Of a stretch of DNA of 42,377 nt, positions 1 through 8,729 are shown piece by piece; position 1 is the stretch's first letter; each line of letters starts with the position of its first letter. Origin of the DNA: an uncultured Pelagibacteraceae bacterium (GTDB lineage: Bacteria > Pseudomonadota > Alphaproteobacteria > Pelagibacterales > Pelagibacteraceae); the NCBI GenBank assembly GCA_902635665.1, contig CACPOX010000010.1, positions 1 through 42,377 on the forward strand, in the 5' to 3' direction. A program made the translations under genes and the position numbers. The notes below the pieces were generated by a model. The model made no database searches, had not been told where the DNA came from, and worked only from the letters and a program-made list of their open reading frames with translations.

Positions 1-93
1 TACGGTTTTATTTTTTAACAAATTAAATTTTCACTTTATTCACTAATTTATTTTTTCTTATCTTTTAAATGGTTGATGATAGAAGCTTAATGA

Positions 94-1170
94 ATGATTA
101 AACATCAAATCAAATTTTATCTTGAAAATGCAAAACAAGTATTTTCAATTAAATTTATTTCTGTTTTAATAATTTCTTTTCCTAGCGCAATTATTACTGA
201 CTATTTTAATATTCCTCTAGCTTGGTTTTTAGGACCTATGATTGTCACTTCAATTGCTGCTTTATCAGGCCTAAAAATCATGATGCCTAAAATTGTATTA
301 AGCTTTATCTTGATAATTTTAGGTTTACATATTGGAAATTACATAGACCAGAATCTATTTAATCAAATGTTTGATTGGATTTGGACTTCGTTAATAATGT
401 TAATCTACATAATAATTTGTATTTTAGTTGTAGCTAAATACCTTCAAAAATTTGCAAGTTATGGTGAAAAAGCCTCAATATTTTCAGCTGCTCCTGGTGC
501 ACTGGGTCCTTTAATGATTTTAGCTGAAAATGAAAAAACAGATTTATCTCAAGTCGCGACCTCTCACTTGATTAGATTAATCATCATAATAACTGTCATT
601 CCATTTATTATAGTTAATAATACTGACAGCAATGTCTTGTTAAATGATAACTTTAACTATTTAACTCAAAATCATTTCAATTTAATTTTACTTATTATTG
701 CATCTTTATTTTTTATTTTTGTTTTTGATAAAATTAGAATTCCTGCAGCTTTACTATCTGGAACATTATTTGCGAGTGGTTTGTTACAAATTACAGATAT
801 AGCCTCATATGAATTACCAGATGAAACAGTAAATTTTTGTCTACTTATACTTGGCTCTTCAGTTGGTTGTAGGTTTGCTGAAAAAACAGTTAAAGAAATA
901 GCTAATAATTCTCTTCATAGTATTGTAGCAACTACTATTTTAGTAATATTAGGTTTGGTTGCAGCCTATATTGCAACATTCTTTGTTGAAACAAATATTT
1001 TAACTTTAATATTATCATTTAGTCCTGGCGGAATTTATGAAGTAGCAGTTATAGCGATTGCTTTTGATTTAAATCCAGACTTTGTTGCTTTTCACCATAT
1101 AATAAGATTACTTTTCATACTTTTCACAGTTCCTATATTTTTAAGAGTATTAGAAAAAATTAAGAAATAA
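94..1170 (+). CDS. AbrB-family (duplicated AbrB domain) integral membrane protein
   Basis: A 358-residue protein made almost wholly of hydrophobic segments, in two similar halves. Each half carries a glycine/proline-rich motif: APGALGPLMI near residues 131-140 and SPGGIYEVAV near 310-319. This is the layout of the AbrB-type membrane protein family, often labelled ammonia-monooxygenase-like or 'regulator of aidB expression'. The real substrate of the family is unknown, and those labels should not be taken as function. The ATG at 94 directly precedes the conserved part and no strong ribosome site is visible. The gene runs into the end of the convergent glycosyltransferase gene with an 11-base overlap. 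The family call is good; a function cannot be given. Confidence 0.75.
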   Translation: MIKHQIKFYLENAKQVFSIKFISVLIISFPSAIITDYFNIPLAWFLGPMIVTSIAALSGLKIMMPKIVLSFILIILGLHIGNYIDQNLFNQMFDWIWTSLIMLIYIIICILVVAKYLQKFASYGEKASIFSAAPGALGPLMILAENEKTDLSQVATSHLIRLIIIITVIPFIIVNNTDSNVLLNDNFNYLTQNHFNLILLIIASLFFIFVFDKIRIPAALLSGTLFASGLLQITDIASYELPDETVNFCLLILGSSVGCRFAEKTVKEIANNSLHSIVATTILVILGLVAAYIATFFVETNILTLILSFSPGGIYEVAVIAIAFDLNPDFVAFHHIIRLLFILFTVPIFLRVLEKIKK

Positions 1171-2101
1171 TTTCAGAAAATCTCTCAAAAACTTTTTCTG
1201 CTGAAAGTTTAGATAATTCGGGAGCTTGTATTGCTTTAAAATTTTCTCTTTCAATACTTACCTTAAAAGGAGTTGTATGAGATCCAAATAAAGCAATTCC
1301 TTTTGAACCTAAATGAGCTGTCATATGTGCTGGTCCAGTATCATTTGCAACAACAAATAAGCTATCTTTAATTAAGGTTGCTAACTGAGATATATCTAAA
1401 GCTTTACCGTTATCTAAAACACAGAGTGCATTAATATTTGATGCCTCTTTAATTTCACTAGGTCCAGGTGCAATAACTATTTTAAGTTTGTTATCTGATT
1501 TTTTATTAATCATAGAAATTAATTCATTATAATAAGGCCATTTCTTTGAAGTTAAATGAGTCGAACAAAATGGAAAAAGCAAAATATATTTATCCAATTG
1601 ATGGTAATTTTTTATTTGAGATATATCTGTTGTACTCCAAGAAAAATCAGGGCTCAAAGTATGATTTGTGTTTATGCCTGAATTTTTTAATTGATAATCA
1701 AATCTAGACAAAACAGAATCTTTATCAAAATCTTGTTTTGTGGTTCCTTCAGGTAATGTTGTATCAGTAGATGACCAAGTATCTTTTGTTGCTTTTGGAA
1801 ATAAAATTTTTTTATAAAAAGCTGTTCTGCTTGAGTTCTGTAGATCATAAATTTTAGAAAAATTATATTTTTTTATGCTTTTCATTAATGAATATAAATA
1901 AATCAGATTTAGTCTTGATAATCGCTTATCTAAAATAACATCCGAAATATGTGGATTTTTTTTAAACAAATCAAAATATGGTTTAGTTGTTAGCAAATAA
2001 ATTTCATCTCCTTTATGATTCTCAGAAATATCTTGAATTGCACCACAAGCTTGAGCTATATCACCCAAAGATCCATGTTTAATGATTAAAATATTAGACA
2101 T
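1160..2101 (-). CDS. Glycosyltransferase family 9 (heptosyltransferase-like)
   Basis: A 313-residue protein starting MSNILIIKHGSLGDI, the usual N-terminal strand and nucleotide-sugar loop of ADP-heptose:LPS heptosyltransferases (GT9, GT-B fold). The C-terminal half contains VVANDTGPAHMTAHLGSKGIALFG, residues about 250-273, the donor-binding D-T-G-P-x-H motif of the family. It probably adds a heptose or related sugar to lipopolysaccharide core at the cytoplasmic face of the inner membrane. It is divergent from the small gene at 2134, and such pairs recur in LPS gene sets. Donor and acceptor cannot be read from the sequence. Confidence 0.85.
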   Translation of the reverse strand: MSNILIIKHGSLGDIAQACGAIQDISENHKGDEIYLLTTKPYFDLFKKNPHISDVILDKRLSRLNLIYLYSLMKSIKKYNFSKIYDLQNSSRTAFYKKILFPKATKDTWSSTDTTLPEGTTKQDFDKDSVLSRFDYQLKNSGINTNHTLSPDFSWSTTDISQIKNYHQLDKYILLFPFCSTHLTSKKWPYYNELISMINKKSDNKLKIVIAPGPSEIKEASNINALCVLDNGKALDISQLATLIKDSLFVVANDTGPAHMTAHLGSKGIALFGSHTTPFKVSIERENFKAIQAPELSKLSAEKVFERFSEIIS

Positions 2102-2133
2102 ATTTTTAACAATTTAACATAGTATAAAATTTA

Positions 2134-2523
2134 ATGAATAAAATTATAGTAGAAGTTTCAGTTGGTGAGCTTTTAGACAAAATTTCAATCTTAGAAATAA
2201 AAAAAGAAAAAATTAAAGATCCTGATAAACTAAAATTCATATCGAATGAACATTCGATTCTTAAAGATCAATTGGTAAAAAATGTTAAATCTGACGAAAA
2301 ATTAGAAAAACTATTCCAAGATTTAAAAGAGATTAATGCCAAGTTGTGGGTTATAGAAGATGACAAAAGAGATTGTGAAAAAAATAAGGACTTTGGTGAT
2401 AAATTTATAAAGTTATCTAGAGATGTTCATTTTTTAAATGATGACAGAGCAAAAATTAAATTGGAAATTAATAATCACACTGGATCAAGCATTAAAGAAA
2501 TTAAAGAATATACTAGCTACTAA
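2134..2523 (+). CDS. Small DUF6165-like protein
   Basis: A 129-residue, charged, probably all-helical soluble protein opening with IIVEVSVGELLDKISILEIKKEKI. This opening and the overall length match my recollection of the DUF6165 family, whose genes often sit beside LPS glycosyltransferases, as here (32 bases from the divergent GT9 start). It has no signal peptide, no membrane segment and no catalytic motif that I recognise. A role in surface-sugar assembly is inferred from neighbours only. The last 11 bases overlap the end of the convergent dioxygenase gene. Confidence 0.6.
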   Translation: MNKIIVEVSVGELLDKISILEIKKEKIKDPDKLKFISNEHSILKDQLVKNVKSDEKLEKLFQDLKEINAKLWVIEDDKRDCEKNKDFGDKFIKLSRDVHFLNDDRAKIKLEINNHTGSSIKEIKEYTSY

Positions 2524-3301
2524 AAACTTTAGGAAACCAATCTTCTCTCATCAAATCTCCCGTTTTTAAATTGATCCCATCAAATGGAGGTGAAGTTGGC
2601 CCTTCTCTATCAATATACTTAATATCATCTCCTATAAATCGCATTGAAAATGCCCTTCGAGATTTAGAGGTATTGTTTCCTGTTGAACCATGTACAGTTT
2701 TAAAATTAAATAAAACAGTATCTCCTAAACTTAGTTCTGGAATTAAAATATTTTTTTCAAATTCTTTTGATGAAGGTAAATCCATAAAAGAACTGTCGTC
2801 CTCATACCAAGATTGGTTATTTGACCATTTTGTGGGTCTAATCAACTTTGACCATTTGTGAGAGCCTAAAATTAATTTAATATTATTTTTCTGATCAACT
2901 TCATCTAATGGAATCCAAAAACTTCCAGTATCTTTACCATCAACACAATAATAAGGCATATCTTGATGCCAGGGTGTTTCTTTATGAGTACCTGGATCCT
3001 TTATAAAAATGTGTTCATGAAAAATTTGAATAGATTTAGAATTAGTTGCTTCTGCAACTATTTGAGCTGCAGGAGAATTATATAAACAATCCTTAAATTC
3101 TTCTATTCTTTCCCAATTACAATAATCCTCAAAAAAACTACCATTATCATCAGTTACATTTTCTCTTCCATGTTTACTTGGATTATCTAAAACTTTTTGA
3201 AATCCTGTTCTAAGTGGCTCAATCCACTCTTTAAATACATCCTTAATTATTATTAAACCATCACTTTGATAATCATTAATTTGTTTCTCTGATAAAAACA
3301 T
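2513..3301 (-). CDS. Phytanoyl-CoA dioxygenase (PhyH) family hydroxylase
   Basis: A 262-residue Fe(II)/2-oxoglutarate-dependent dioxygenase. The iron-binding triad is visible as H112-x-D114 (WHQDMPYY) and H204 (TVHGSTGNN), with R215/R216 (SRRAF) placed to bind 2-oxoglutarate. The family includes ectoine hydroxylase, proline hydroxylases and phytanoyl-CoA hydroxylase, so the substrate is open. The gene starts 2 bases after the last permease gene of the amino acid importer upstream on the same strand. That suggests it hydroxylates or degrades the imported compound, which is inference. No signal peptide, so it should be cytoplasmic. Confidence 0.85.
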   Translation of the reverse strand: MFLSEKQINDYQSDGLIIIKDVFKEWIEPLRTGFQKVLDNPSKHGRENVTDDNGSFFEDYCNWERIEEFKDCLYNSPAAQIVAEATNSKSIQIFHEHIFIKDPGTHKETPWHQDMPYYCVDGKDTGSFWIPLDEVDQKNNIKLILGSHKWSKLIRPTKWSNNQSWYEDDSSFMDLPSSKEFEKNILIPELSLGDTVLFNFKTVHGSTGNNTSKSRRAFSMRFIGDDIKYIDREGPTSPPFDGINLKTGDLMREDWFPKVFSS

Positions 3302-3303
3302 TT

Positions 3304-3981
3304 TTATTGTTGAAAGCTATACTTTTTCTCTAAATATTTAATTAGATTGTGAATTAAAAAAGTCATAAATAAATAAATAGATCCAGCTATAATAAAAACC
3401 TCTAAAGGTCTAAATGTAGTAGAAATTATTTTTTGAGCTACACCAGTAATATCCATTAATGTAACCGTGCTTGCTAATGATGTGCCTTTTAACATTAAAA
3501 TAATTTCATTCCCGTAAGCAGGAAGTGATTGTCTAATAGCAATTGGAATTTGAATTTTATAAAATATCTTACTATTTGATATGCCTAAACTTTTTCCAGC
3601 CTCAATTACTCCTGGCTTAATAGTTTGAAAAGCAGATCTTAAAATTTCAGACGTATAAGCACCTGTATTTAAAGCAAAAGCAATAATTGCACACCAATAA
3701 GGTTCTTTTAATATGGACCATAAAAATGTAGTTCTCAACCACTCAATATTACCTAGTCCAAAATAAATTATAAAGATTTGTACTAAAAGAGGCGTTCCTC
3801 TAAAAATATAAGAATATCCATATGCAAACTTATTAACAAAAACATTTTTATTTATTCTTAAAATTGCAAAAAATAAACCAAGAAATATTCCTATTAATAA
3901 AGAGGCAGAAAGTAACTTTAAAGTAACAAAAGTAGCGTTAATTAATTTTGGAAAACTAGAGATCATTAAATCAATATCCAT
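3304..3981 (-). CDS. Amino acid ABC transporter permease (HisM/OccM type)
   Basis: A 225-residue inner-membrane permease of the polar amino acid (His/Glu/Arg/opine) family, with about five membrane segments. The EAA loop is seen at GVIEAGKSLGISNSKIFYKIQIPIA, residues about 123-147, which docks the ATPase. FRGTPLLVQIFI near residues 59-70 is the typical family motif. The start directly abuts the previous permease gene, so the two are co-transcribed and should form a heterodimer. The gene is followed after 2 bases by the PhyH hydroxylase. No ATP-binding subunit is present anywhere in this operon. Confidence 0.9.
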   Translation of the reverse strand: MDIDLMISSFPKLINATFVTLKLLSASLLIGIFLGLFFAILRINKNVFVNKFAYGYSYIFRGTPLLVQIFIIYFGLGNIEWLRTTFLWSILKEPYWCAIIAFALNTGAYTSEILRSAFQTIKPGVIEAGKSLGISNSKIFYKIQIPIAIRQSLPAYGNEIILMLKGTSLASTVTLMDITGVAQKIISTTFRPLEVFIIAGSIYLFMTFLIHNLIKYLEKKYSFQQ

Positions 3982-4674
3982 TTAAAATCCCTTTCTATAT
4001 TTTAATTCGAGTTTGTTTATCAGTCTCATACTTAAAAATGTTAACATCAAAAAAATTAGAGCTGCAATTGAGTAAAAAAACAATGGATCTCTAGTGGCGC
4101 CTGCTGCAATACGTGACTGTCTCATTATTTCAACTAAACCTGTAACGGAAATAAGTGCAGTGTCTTTTAAAGTTATTTGCCAAACATTACTTAAGTTTGG
4201 GATGGCCAATCTTAACATTTGAGGTAAAATTATTTTATAAAATTGTATGAATTTACTTAATCCAAGAACTTTTCCAGCCTCAAACTGACCTTTGTCTATT
4301 GATTTAATTGCACCTCTGAACACTTCTGTTGAATAGGCGCCAGAAATAATACCAATGGCCATTGAACCTGTAATAAAAGCATTTATCTCTATGTATTCAT
4401 AATAACCAAAAATAGATGCAACGTACATCAATGCACCACTACTTCCAAAATAGAAAAGATAAATTACTAAAAGTTCGGGGACACCACGAACTACTGTGGT
4501 ATAAAAATTTCCAATTAAGTTTAGTGATTTATATTTAGATAATTTGAGTGGTGTAAATATTATAGAGAAAATAAAGCCAATAAGCATTGCTGAAATAGAT
4601 ACAGCAATTGTCATCAAGGTTGCGTAAAATAACTCGTCACCCCAACCTGTTTTACCAAATGCTAGAAGTTCCAT
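3982..4674 (-). CDS. Amino acid ABC transporter permease (HisQ/OccQ type)
   Basis: A 230-residue polar amino acid permease partnering the next gene. It shows VVRGVPELLVIYLFYFG (about residues 62-78) and an EAA loop at GQFEAGKVLGLSKFIQFYKIILP. The order binding protein - HisQ-type - HisM-type is the usual one. A perfect 10-bp inverted repeat ends only 6 bases before this ATG and would occupy the ribosome-binding zone, so translation may depend on opening that hairpin. Together with the neighbouring permease it should form the membrane channel of the importer. Confidence 0.9.
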   Translation of the reverse strand: MELLAFGKTGWGDELFYATLMTIAVSISAMLIGFIFSIIFTPLKLSKYKSLNLIGNFYTTVVRGVPELLVIYLFYFGSSGALMYVASIFGYYEYIEINAFITGSMAIGIISGAYSTEVFRGAIKSIDKGQFEAGKVLGLSKFIQFYKIILPQMLRLAIPNLSNVWQITLKDTALISVTGLVEIMRQSRIAAGATRDPLFFYSIAALIFLMLTFLSMRLINKLELKYRKGF

Positions 4675-4680
4675 ATAGAT

Positions 4681-4705
4681 TGGCGACTATATATTATAGT
4701 CGCCA
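4681..4705 (-). promoter_or_regulatory. Intercistronic hairpin between binding protein and permease genes
   Basis: TGGCGACTAT (4681-4690) and ATAGTCGCCA (4696-4705) are a perfect 10-bp inverted repeat with a 5-base loop and GC-rich outer arms, standing out in this AT-rich DNA. It starts 13 bases after the binding-protein stop and ends 6 bases before the permease start. No T-run follows, so it looks like an mRNA-stabilising or translation-limiting hairpin rather than a terminator. Similar structures follow the other three binding-protein genes in this window. Confidence 0.75.
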
Positions 4706-4718
4706 GATCTGAAATGAA

Positions 4719-5570
4719 TTACATAGAAGCGTCAAAACCAAAGTGCTTAACAGCAAGTTTACTAATAATTCCTTGTTTTCTAGCTTTATTAATTGCTTTA
4801 TTGAAGTCTTTTAAAATTTTGGCATCTCTTTTTCCAATAGCACTATCACTAGCTTGTCTGATACCAACACCTACACCATTACCAAATGCACCACCTGAAA
4901 AAGTTGGTCCAACTAATACAACTGGCTTACCTGATTTGTCTGCATAATCTGTAAATGCTACTGCTGCAGCTAAAGCAACATCACATCTTCCAGAGGTTAA
5001 ATCTAGGTTAACTTCATCTTGAGTTTTATAAGTTCTTACATTTACGCTTCCTACATCACCTGATTCTAAAAAGTTTTGGTGAATTGTTCCTGTTTGAGTA
5101 CAAACAGTTTTGCCAGCAAGTGCCCCCGTTAATGTTTTAAGAGCTTTTTTAACATCTGAACCACCTAGTGATAAATTAATACCCTCAGGTGTATCCATGC
5201 CCTCTAAACTTGAACCTTTCATTACTGCAAGAGAAGCTACTTCATCAGCATAACCTTGTGAAAATGTAATTGTTTTTTGTCTTTCAGCAGTAATGGACAT
5301 TCCAGCCATTATTGCATCAAACTTCCTCATTACTAGAGCTGGAATCATTCCATCCCAATCTTGTTCTACAATTGTGCACTCATACTTCATAATTTTGCAA
5401 AGCTCTTGAGCAAGCTCAACCTCAAACCCAATAAGATTACCTGAAGCATCTTTTGAATTCCATGGAGGATAAGCACCTTCAGTTCCAATTTTTATTTTTT
5501 CAGCAGAAACGTTTCCGATAATAAATAAAGAAGCAAGAACTGTTAAAATAGTTTTTTTAAATATATTCAT
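4719..5570 (-). CDS. Amino acid/opine ABC transporter substrate-binding protein
   Basis: A 283-residue periplasmic protein with a clear signal peptide (about residues 1-23, ending NVSAEK). The body begins IKIGTEGAYPPWN, followed by GFEVELAQELC and FDAIMAGMSIT, the pattern of the lysine-arginine-ornithine / histidine / octopine-nopaline group. It is somewhat longer than HisJ because of an extra stretch around residues 108-135. The start is set by a strong Shine-Dalgarno site (AAGGAG, 6 bases before the ATG). It heads an operon with two permeases and a PhyH hydroxylase. The ligand is probably a basic or modified amino acid; the exact one is unknown. Confidence 0.88.
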   Translation of the reverse strand: MNIFKKTILTVLASLFIIGNVSAEKIKIGTEGAYPPWNSKDASGNLIGFEVELAQELCKIMKYECTIVEQDWDGMIPALVMRKFDAIMAGMSITAERQKTITFSQGYADEVASLAVMKGSSLEGMDTPEGINLSLGGSDVKKALKTLTGALAGKTVCTQTGTIHQNFLESGDVGSVNVRTYKTQDEVNLDLTSGRCDVALAAAVAFTDYADKSGKPVVLVGPTFSGGAFGNGVGVGIRQASDSAIGKRDAKILKDFNKAINKARKQGIISKLAVKHFGFDASM

Positions 5571-5629
5571 TATTATCTCCTTAAATTAAAGGCAATTATT
5601 TCACAATTTTAAATAATAAAAAAGAAAAA

Positions 5630-6670
5630 TTAATGGTTTATTGAAGATGAAAAATTCCAAGAACAATCAAAACTCGGTATATAAACTCTTGATAATTTTG
5701 CATTTCCAAAATTTTTATTGAAAACATTTAACCAATTTTCAACCTGTTGTGGTTTTTTATCCTGACTTCCAACTTGAGCTGTAATCACTCCTTTTGGTTT
5801 TAGAATTCTTACCAATGAATCCATATTTTTTGCTGCTAAATCTATACAAAACTGATCATCATTTAGATCAACAAAAATATGATCATAAGTATCGTCTCCT
5901 ATTGATTTTATACTCTCAAATGCATCACCCCAAACACATTTAACAGAATTTTTTTCAGTTGCTTTCTTTCCAATATCTCCAAGGTGTTTATTGCAAACAT
6001 CTACAACTTCTGGGTCTAATTCGTACCAATCTAAAAATTTAAAATTTTTTGAAATACATTCTCTTGCTACTCCACCATCTCCACCACCGATAATAGCAGC
6101 TCTTTCATTGTCTTGGTTCAAATCAAGTCCAGATCCAACAAAAGTTGAGCTATATAAATGTTCGTCTGTTGCTGCAACTTGGATTTCACCATCGATAAAT
6201 AAAGATTTTCCAAATTGTTCTAAATCTAAAATTTCAATATGTTGACCAACTTTAGATTTAAAATCCTCTAATACATCATTTACAACATAAGACTTTTGTA
6301 GTCCAGGTGAGCTATAAATATCGTAATACAAAGATTTTGTATCTCTATTAAATTCTTTTTTAACTATTCTTTTATGTTCAAATTCTTTTTTTATAATATC
6401 AATCGCAACTGTAGGACTTATTTTTCCACAAGTAAAAAAATCAAAACTAATAATTCCTTTTTCTGGAAAAGTATGAAAACTAATATGACTTTCGGCCAAT
6501 AATGCTAATATTGTAAATCCTTGAGGTTCAAATTTATATTTTGATATATTTAGAATTGTTACTTTTGCGGCTTTTGCAATTTCATGAATTACTTTTTCAA
6601 ATACAGAAGGATCGTATTCTTTTGTTGTGCCGATAATGTCTAGAGTTATATGCTCTCCAACTTTAGTCAT
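5630..6670 (-). CDS. speD-speE fusion: Fused S-adenosylmethionine decarboxylase - spermidine/spermine synthase
   Basis: A 346-residue two-domain protein. Residues 1-110 are a SpeD domain: E60/S61 in ESHISFHTFPE is the self-cleavage pair that would yield the pyruvoyl group, with H66 and C81 (FFTCGK). These fit Thermotoga SpeD E62/S63, H68, C83 with a constant offset of 2. Residues about 115-346 are an aminopropyltransferase: GGGDGG at 195-200 (D198) and FVDL with D268. The whole layout and stretches such as QFGKSLFIDGEIQVA resemble animal spermine synthase, which also has an N-terminal SpeD-like domain, there inactive. It likely makes decarboxylated AdoMet and a polyamine, releasing MTA. It lies 3 bases after the aldolase-like gene. 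T53 replaces the Ser55 expected from Thermotoga. Confidence 0.85.
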   Translation of the reverse strand: MTKVGEHITLDIIGTTKEYDPSVFEKVIHEIAKAAKVTILNISKYKFEPQGFTILALLAESHISFHTFPEKGIISFDFFTCGKISPTVAIDIIKKEFEHKRIVKKEFNRDTKSLYYDIYSSPGLQKSYVVNDVLEDFKSKVGQHIEILDLEQFGKSLFIDGEIQVAATDEHLYSSTFVGSGLDLNQDNERAAIIGGGDGGVARECISKNFKFLDWYELDPEVVDVCNKHLGDIGKKATEKNSVKCVWGDAFESIKSIGDDTYDHIFVDLNDDQFCIDLAAKNMDSLVRILKPKGVITAQVGSQDKKPQQVENWLNVFNKNFGNAKLSRVYIPSFDCSWNFSSSINH

Positions 6671-6673
6671 TAA

Positions 6674-7315
6674 TTATCCTCTTTTATAATTCTTTGCCTT
6701 GGATAAAACTTTTTTCATTTCTTTAACTGAAAGAATCTTTGGCTTACCCAATTTAAGGCTCGTTATATACTGAAGTGATAGATTTTCAACCTCTTCGGCT
6801 AACTCAAAAGCCTTTGATAAATTTGTTTCAAATGCAATCTGTCCGTGATTTGAAATTAAACAAGCTTTACGACCTTTTAATGCTTTCAAAATATTCTTTG
6901 ATAATTCTCTAGTTCCAAAAGTTGCATATTTTGCACATTTGATGTCATGACCTCCTGCCAAAGCTACCATATAATGAAATGCCGGAATCCCTCTCTTGTG
7001 AGTAGAAACTGCTGTTGCATTTGTTGAATGAGCATGAATAATCGCCTTAGCCTCTTTTTTGTTCTTGTAAACATCTTGATGAAATTGCCATTCTGAGGAT
7101 GGAATACCTTTTTTTTTATCAAATCTTCCTTCTGAGGAAACAAAAACAATATCTTTATTTTTTAAGGAAGAATATTTTTTTCCGGATGGTGTAATTAAAA
7201 AACCATCCTTATATCTTACAGATATATTTCCAGACCTAAGAGCAGATAACTTTGTGCTATTAAGCATTTTTGAATATTTGATTATTTCAGCCTTTATTTT
7301 GCTCATTAAAAACAT
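6674..7315 (-). CDS. Class II aldolase, FucA-like; candidate methylthioribulose-1-phosphate aldolase
   Basis: A 213-residue class II aldolase. The zinc ligands and the catalytic acid match E. coli FucA with a constant offset of 2: E75, H94, H96, H157 and Y115. The segment AGGHDIKCAKYATFGTREL is very FucA-like. It forms an operon with the downstream SpeD-SpeE fusion (3 bases apart), and mtnP, mtnA and apt lie nearby. In the known DHAP shunt, a FucA-like aldolase (Ald2) splits methylthioribulose-1-phosphate into DHAP and methylthioacetaldehyde. That role is inferred here from context. Alternatives are MtnB dehydratase (same fold) or true fuculose-phosphate aldolase. ATG codons at 7315 and 7306 are both possible starts. 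Confidence 0.8.
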   Translation of the reverse strand: MFLMSKIKAEIIKYSKMLNSTKLSALRSGNISVRYKDGFLITPSGKKYSSLKNKDIVFVSSEGRFDKKKGIPSSEWQFHQDVYKNKKEAKAIIHAHSTNATAVSTHKRGIPAFHYMVALAGGHDIKCAKYATFGTRELSKNILKALKGRKACLISNHGQIAFETNLSKAFELAEEVENLSLQYITSLKLGKPKILSVKEMKKVLSKAKNYKRG

Positions 7316-7359
7316 CTTGATTTTAACTTAATTTAAGATGAGACTATAGAAAATTTAAA

Positions 7360-8721
7360 ATGGCAGATACAATAAAATATTTCTTAGAAGAGAGCAAAAT
7401 GCCAAAGACTTGGTATAATATTGCTGCAGATTTACCAAAACCTATGGAGCCTCCGCTGCATCCAGGTACTTTAAAGCCGATTGGACCTGATGATCTAGCG
7501 CCTTTGTTTCCGATGGCATTGATTGGCCAAGAAGTTTCTCAGGATAGAGAAATAGAAATACCTGAACCAGTAAGAGAAATTTATAAACAATGGAGACCAT
7601 CACCATTATACAGAGCAAGAAAATTGGAAAAACATTTAGATACACCAGCAAAAATTTATTACAAATACGAGGGCGTTAGTCCTTCTGGTAGCCACAAACC
7701 AAATACTGCAGTGGCTCAAGCATTTTACAATAAAGAAGAAGGTACAAAAAAAATTACTACTGAAACAGGCGCGGGACAATGGGGAACATCTCTTGCGTTT
7801 GCATGTAAACTGTTTGGAATTGAGCTAGATGTTTATATGGTAAAAGTTAGTTTTGAACAAAAACCATATAGAAAATTAGTAATGCAAACTTATGGAGCAA
7901 GATGTGTCGCAAGTCCATCTGACGAGACAGATAGTGGTAAAGCAATTTTAGCAAAAGATCCTAACAATACAGGAAGTTTAGGAATAGCAATTTCTGAAGC
8001 TGTTGAAATGGCTGCTAAAAATCCTGATACAAAGTATGCTTTAGGGAGTGTGTTAAACCATGTTTTAATGCACCAAACAATTGTAGGGAACGAAGCTTTG
8101 CTTCAAATGGAAATGGCTAACGATTATCCAGATATTTTAGTTGGTTGTACAGGTGGTGGAAGTAATTTTTCAGGATTAGTTAATCCTTTTTTAGGAAAAA
8201 ACTTTAGAGAAGGAAAAAAAACAAGAGTAATAGCATGTGAGCCAAAGTCATGCCCAACGCTAACTGAAGGAAAATATGTTTATGATTTTGGTGATACAGG
8301 AAAATTAACACCTTTAGTAAAAATGCATACTTTAGGATCTCAATTTATTCCACCTGCAACCCACTCTGGTGGCTTAAGATATCATGGTATGGCTCCGCTT
8401 GTTAGTCACTTAAAAGAAATTAATGCAATAGAAGCAAAAGCTTATGGTCAAAAGGAGTGTTTTGAAGCAGGTGTAAATTTTGCAAGAACTGAAGGAATAG
8501 TTCCAGCACCTGAAGCGACACATGCTGTTAAAGGAGCTATAGATGCAGCATTAGAATGCAAAAAAAATGGTGAGTCTAAATCAATATTATTTAATTTATG
8601 TGGTCATGGTCATTTTGATATGAAAGCATATGGAGATTACTTCGAAGGCAGCCTTGCAGAAGATAAGTTTGATAAAGGAAGTATGGACAAAGCACTAGAA
8701 GACCTTCCAAAAATTGCCTAA
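7360..8721 (+). CDS. trpB2: TrpB2-type tryptophan synthase beta-like enzyme
   Basis: A 453-residue PLP enzyme of the long TrpB2 class, which works without a tight TrpA partner. K113 in SGSHKPN is the Schiff-base lysine, and CTGGGSNFSG (about residues 263-272) binds the phosphate of PLP. The N-terminal extension with DLPKPMEPPLHPGT and the DDLAPLFP segment is typical of TrpB2 and absent from TrpB1. The reaction would be indole plus serine to tryptophan, or a related beta-replacement. No other trp gene is in the window. It is followed after 8 bases by the DUF1015-like gene and is divergent from the aldolase/SpeD-SpeE operon, with only 44 bases between. Confidence 0.9.
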   Translation: MADTIKYFLEESKMPKTWYNIAADLPKPMEPPLHPGTLKPIGPDDLAPLFPMALIGQEVSQDREIEIPEPVREIYKQWRPSPLYRARKLEKHLDTPAKIYYKYEGVSPSGSHKPNTAVAQAFYNKEEGTKKITTETGAGQWGTSLAFACKLFGIELDVYMVKVSFEQKPYRKLVMQTYGARCVASPSDETDSGKAILAKDPNNTGSLGIAISEAVEMAAKNPDTKYALGSVLNHVLMHQTIVGNEALLQMEMANDYPDILVGCTGGGSNFSGLVNPFLGKNFREGKKTRVIACEPKSCPTLTEGKYVYDFGDTGKLTPLVKMHTLGSQFIPPATHSGGLRYHGMAPLVSHLKEINAIEAKAYGQKECFEAGVNFARTEGIVPAPEATHAVKGAIDAALECKKNGESKSILFNLCGHGHFDMKAYGDYFEGSLAEDKFDKGSMDKALEDLPKIA

Positions 8722-8729
8722 TTAATAAT

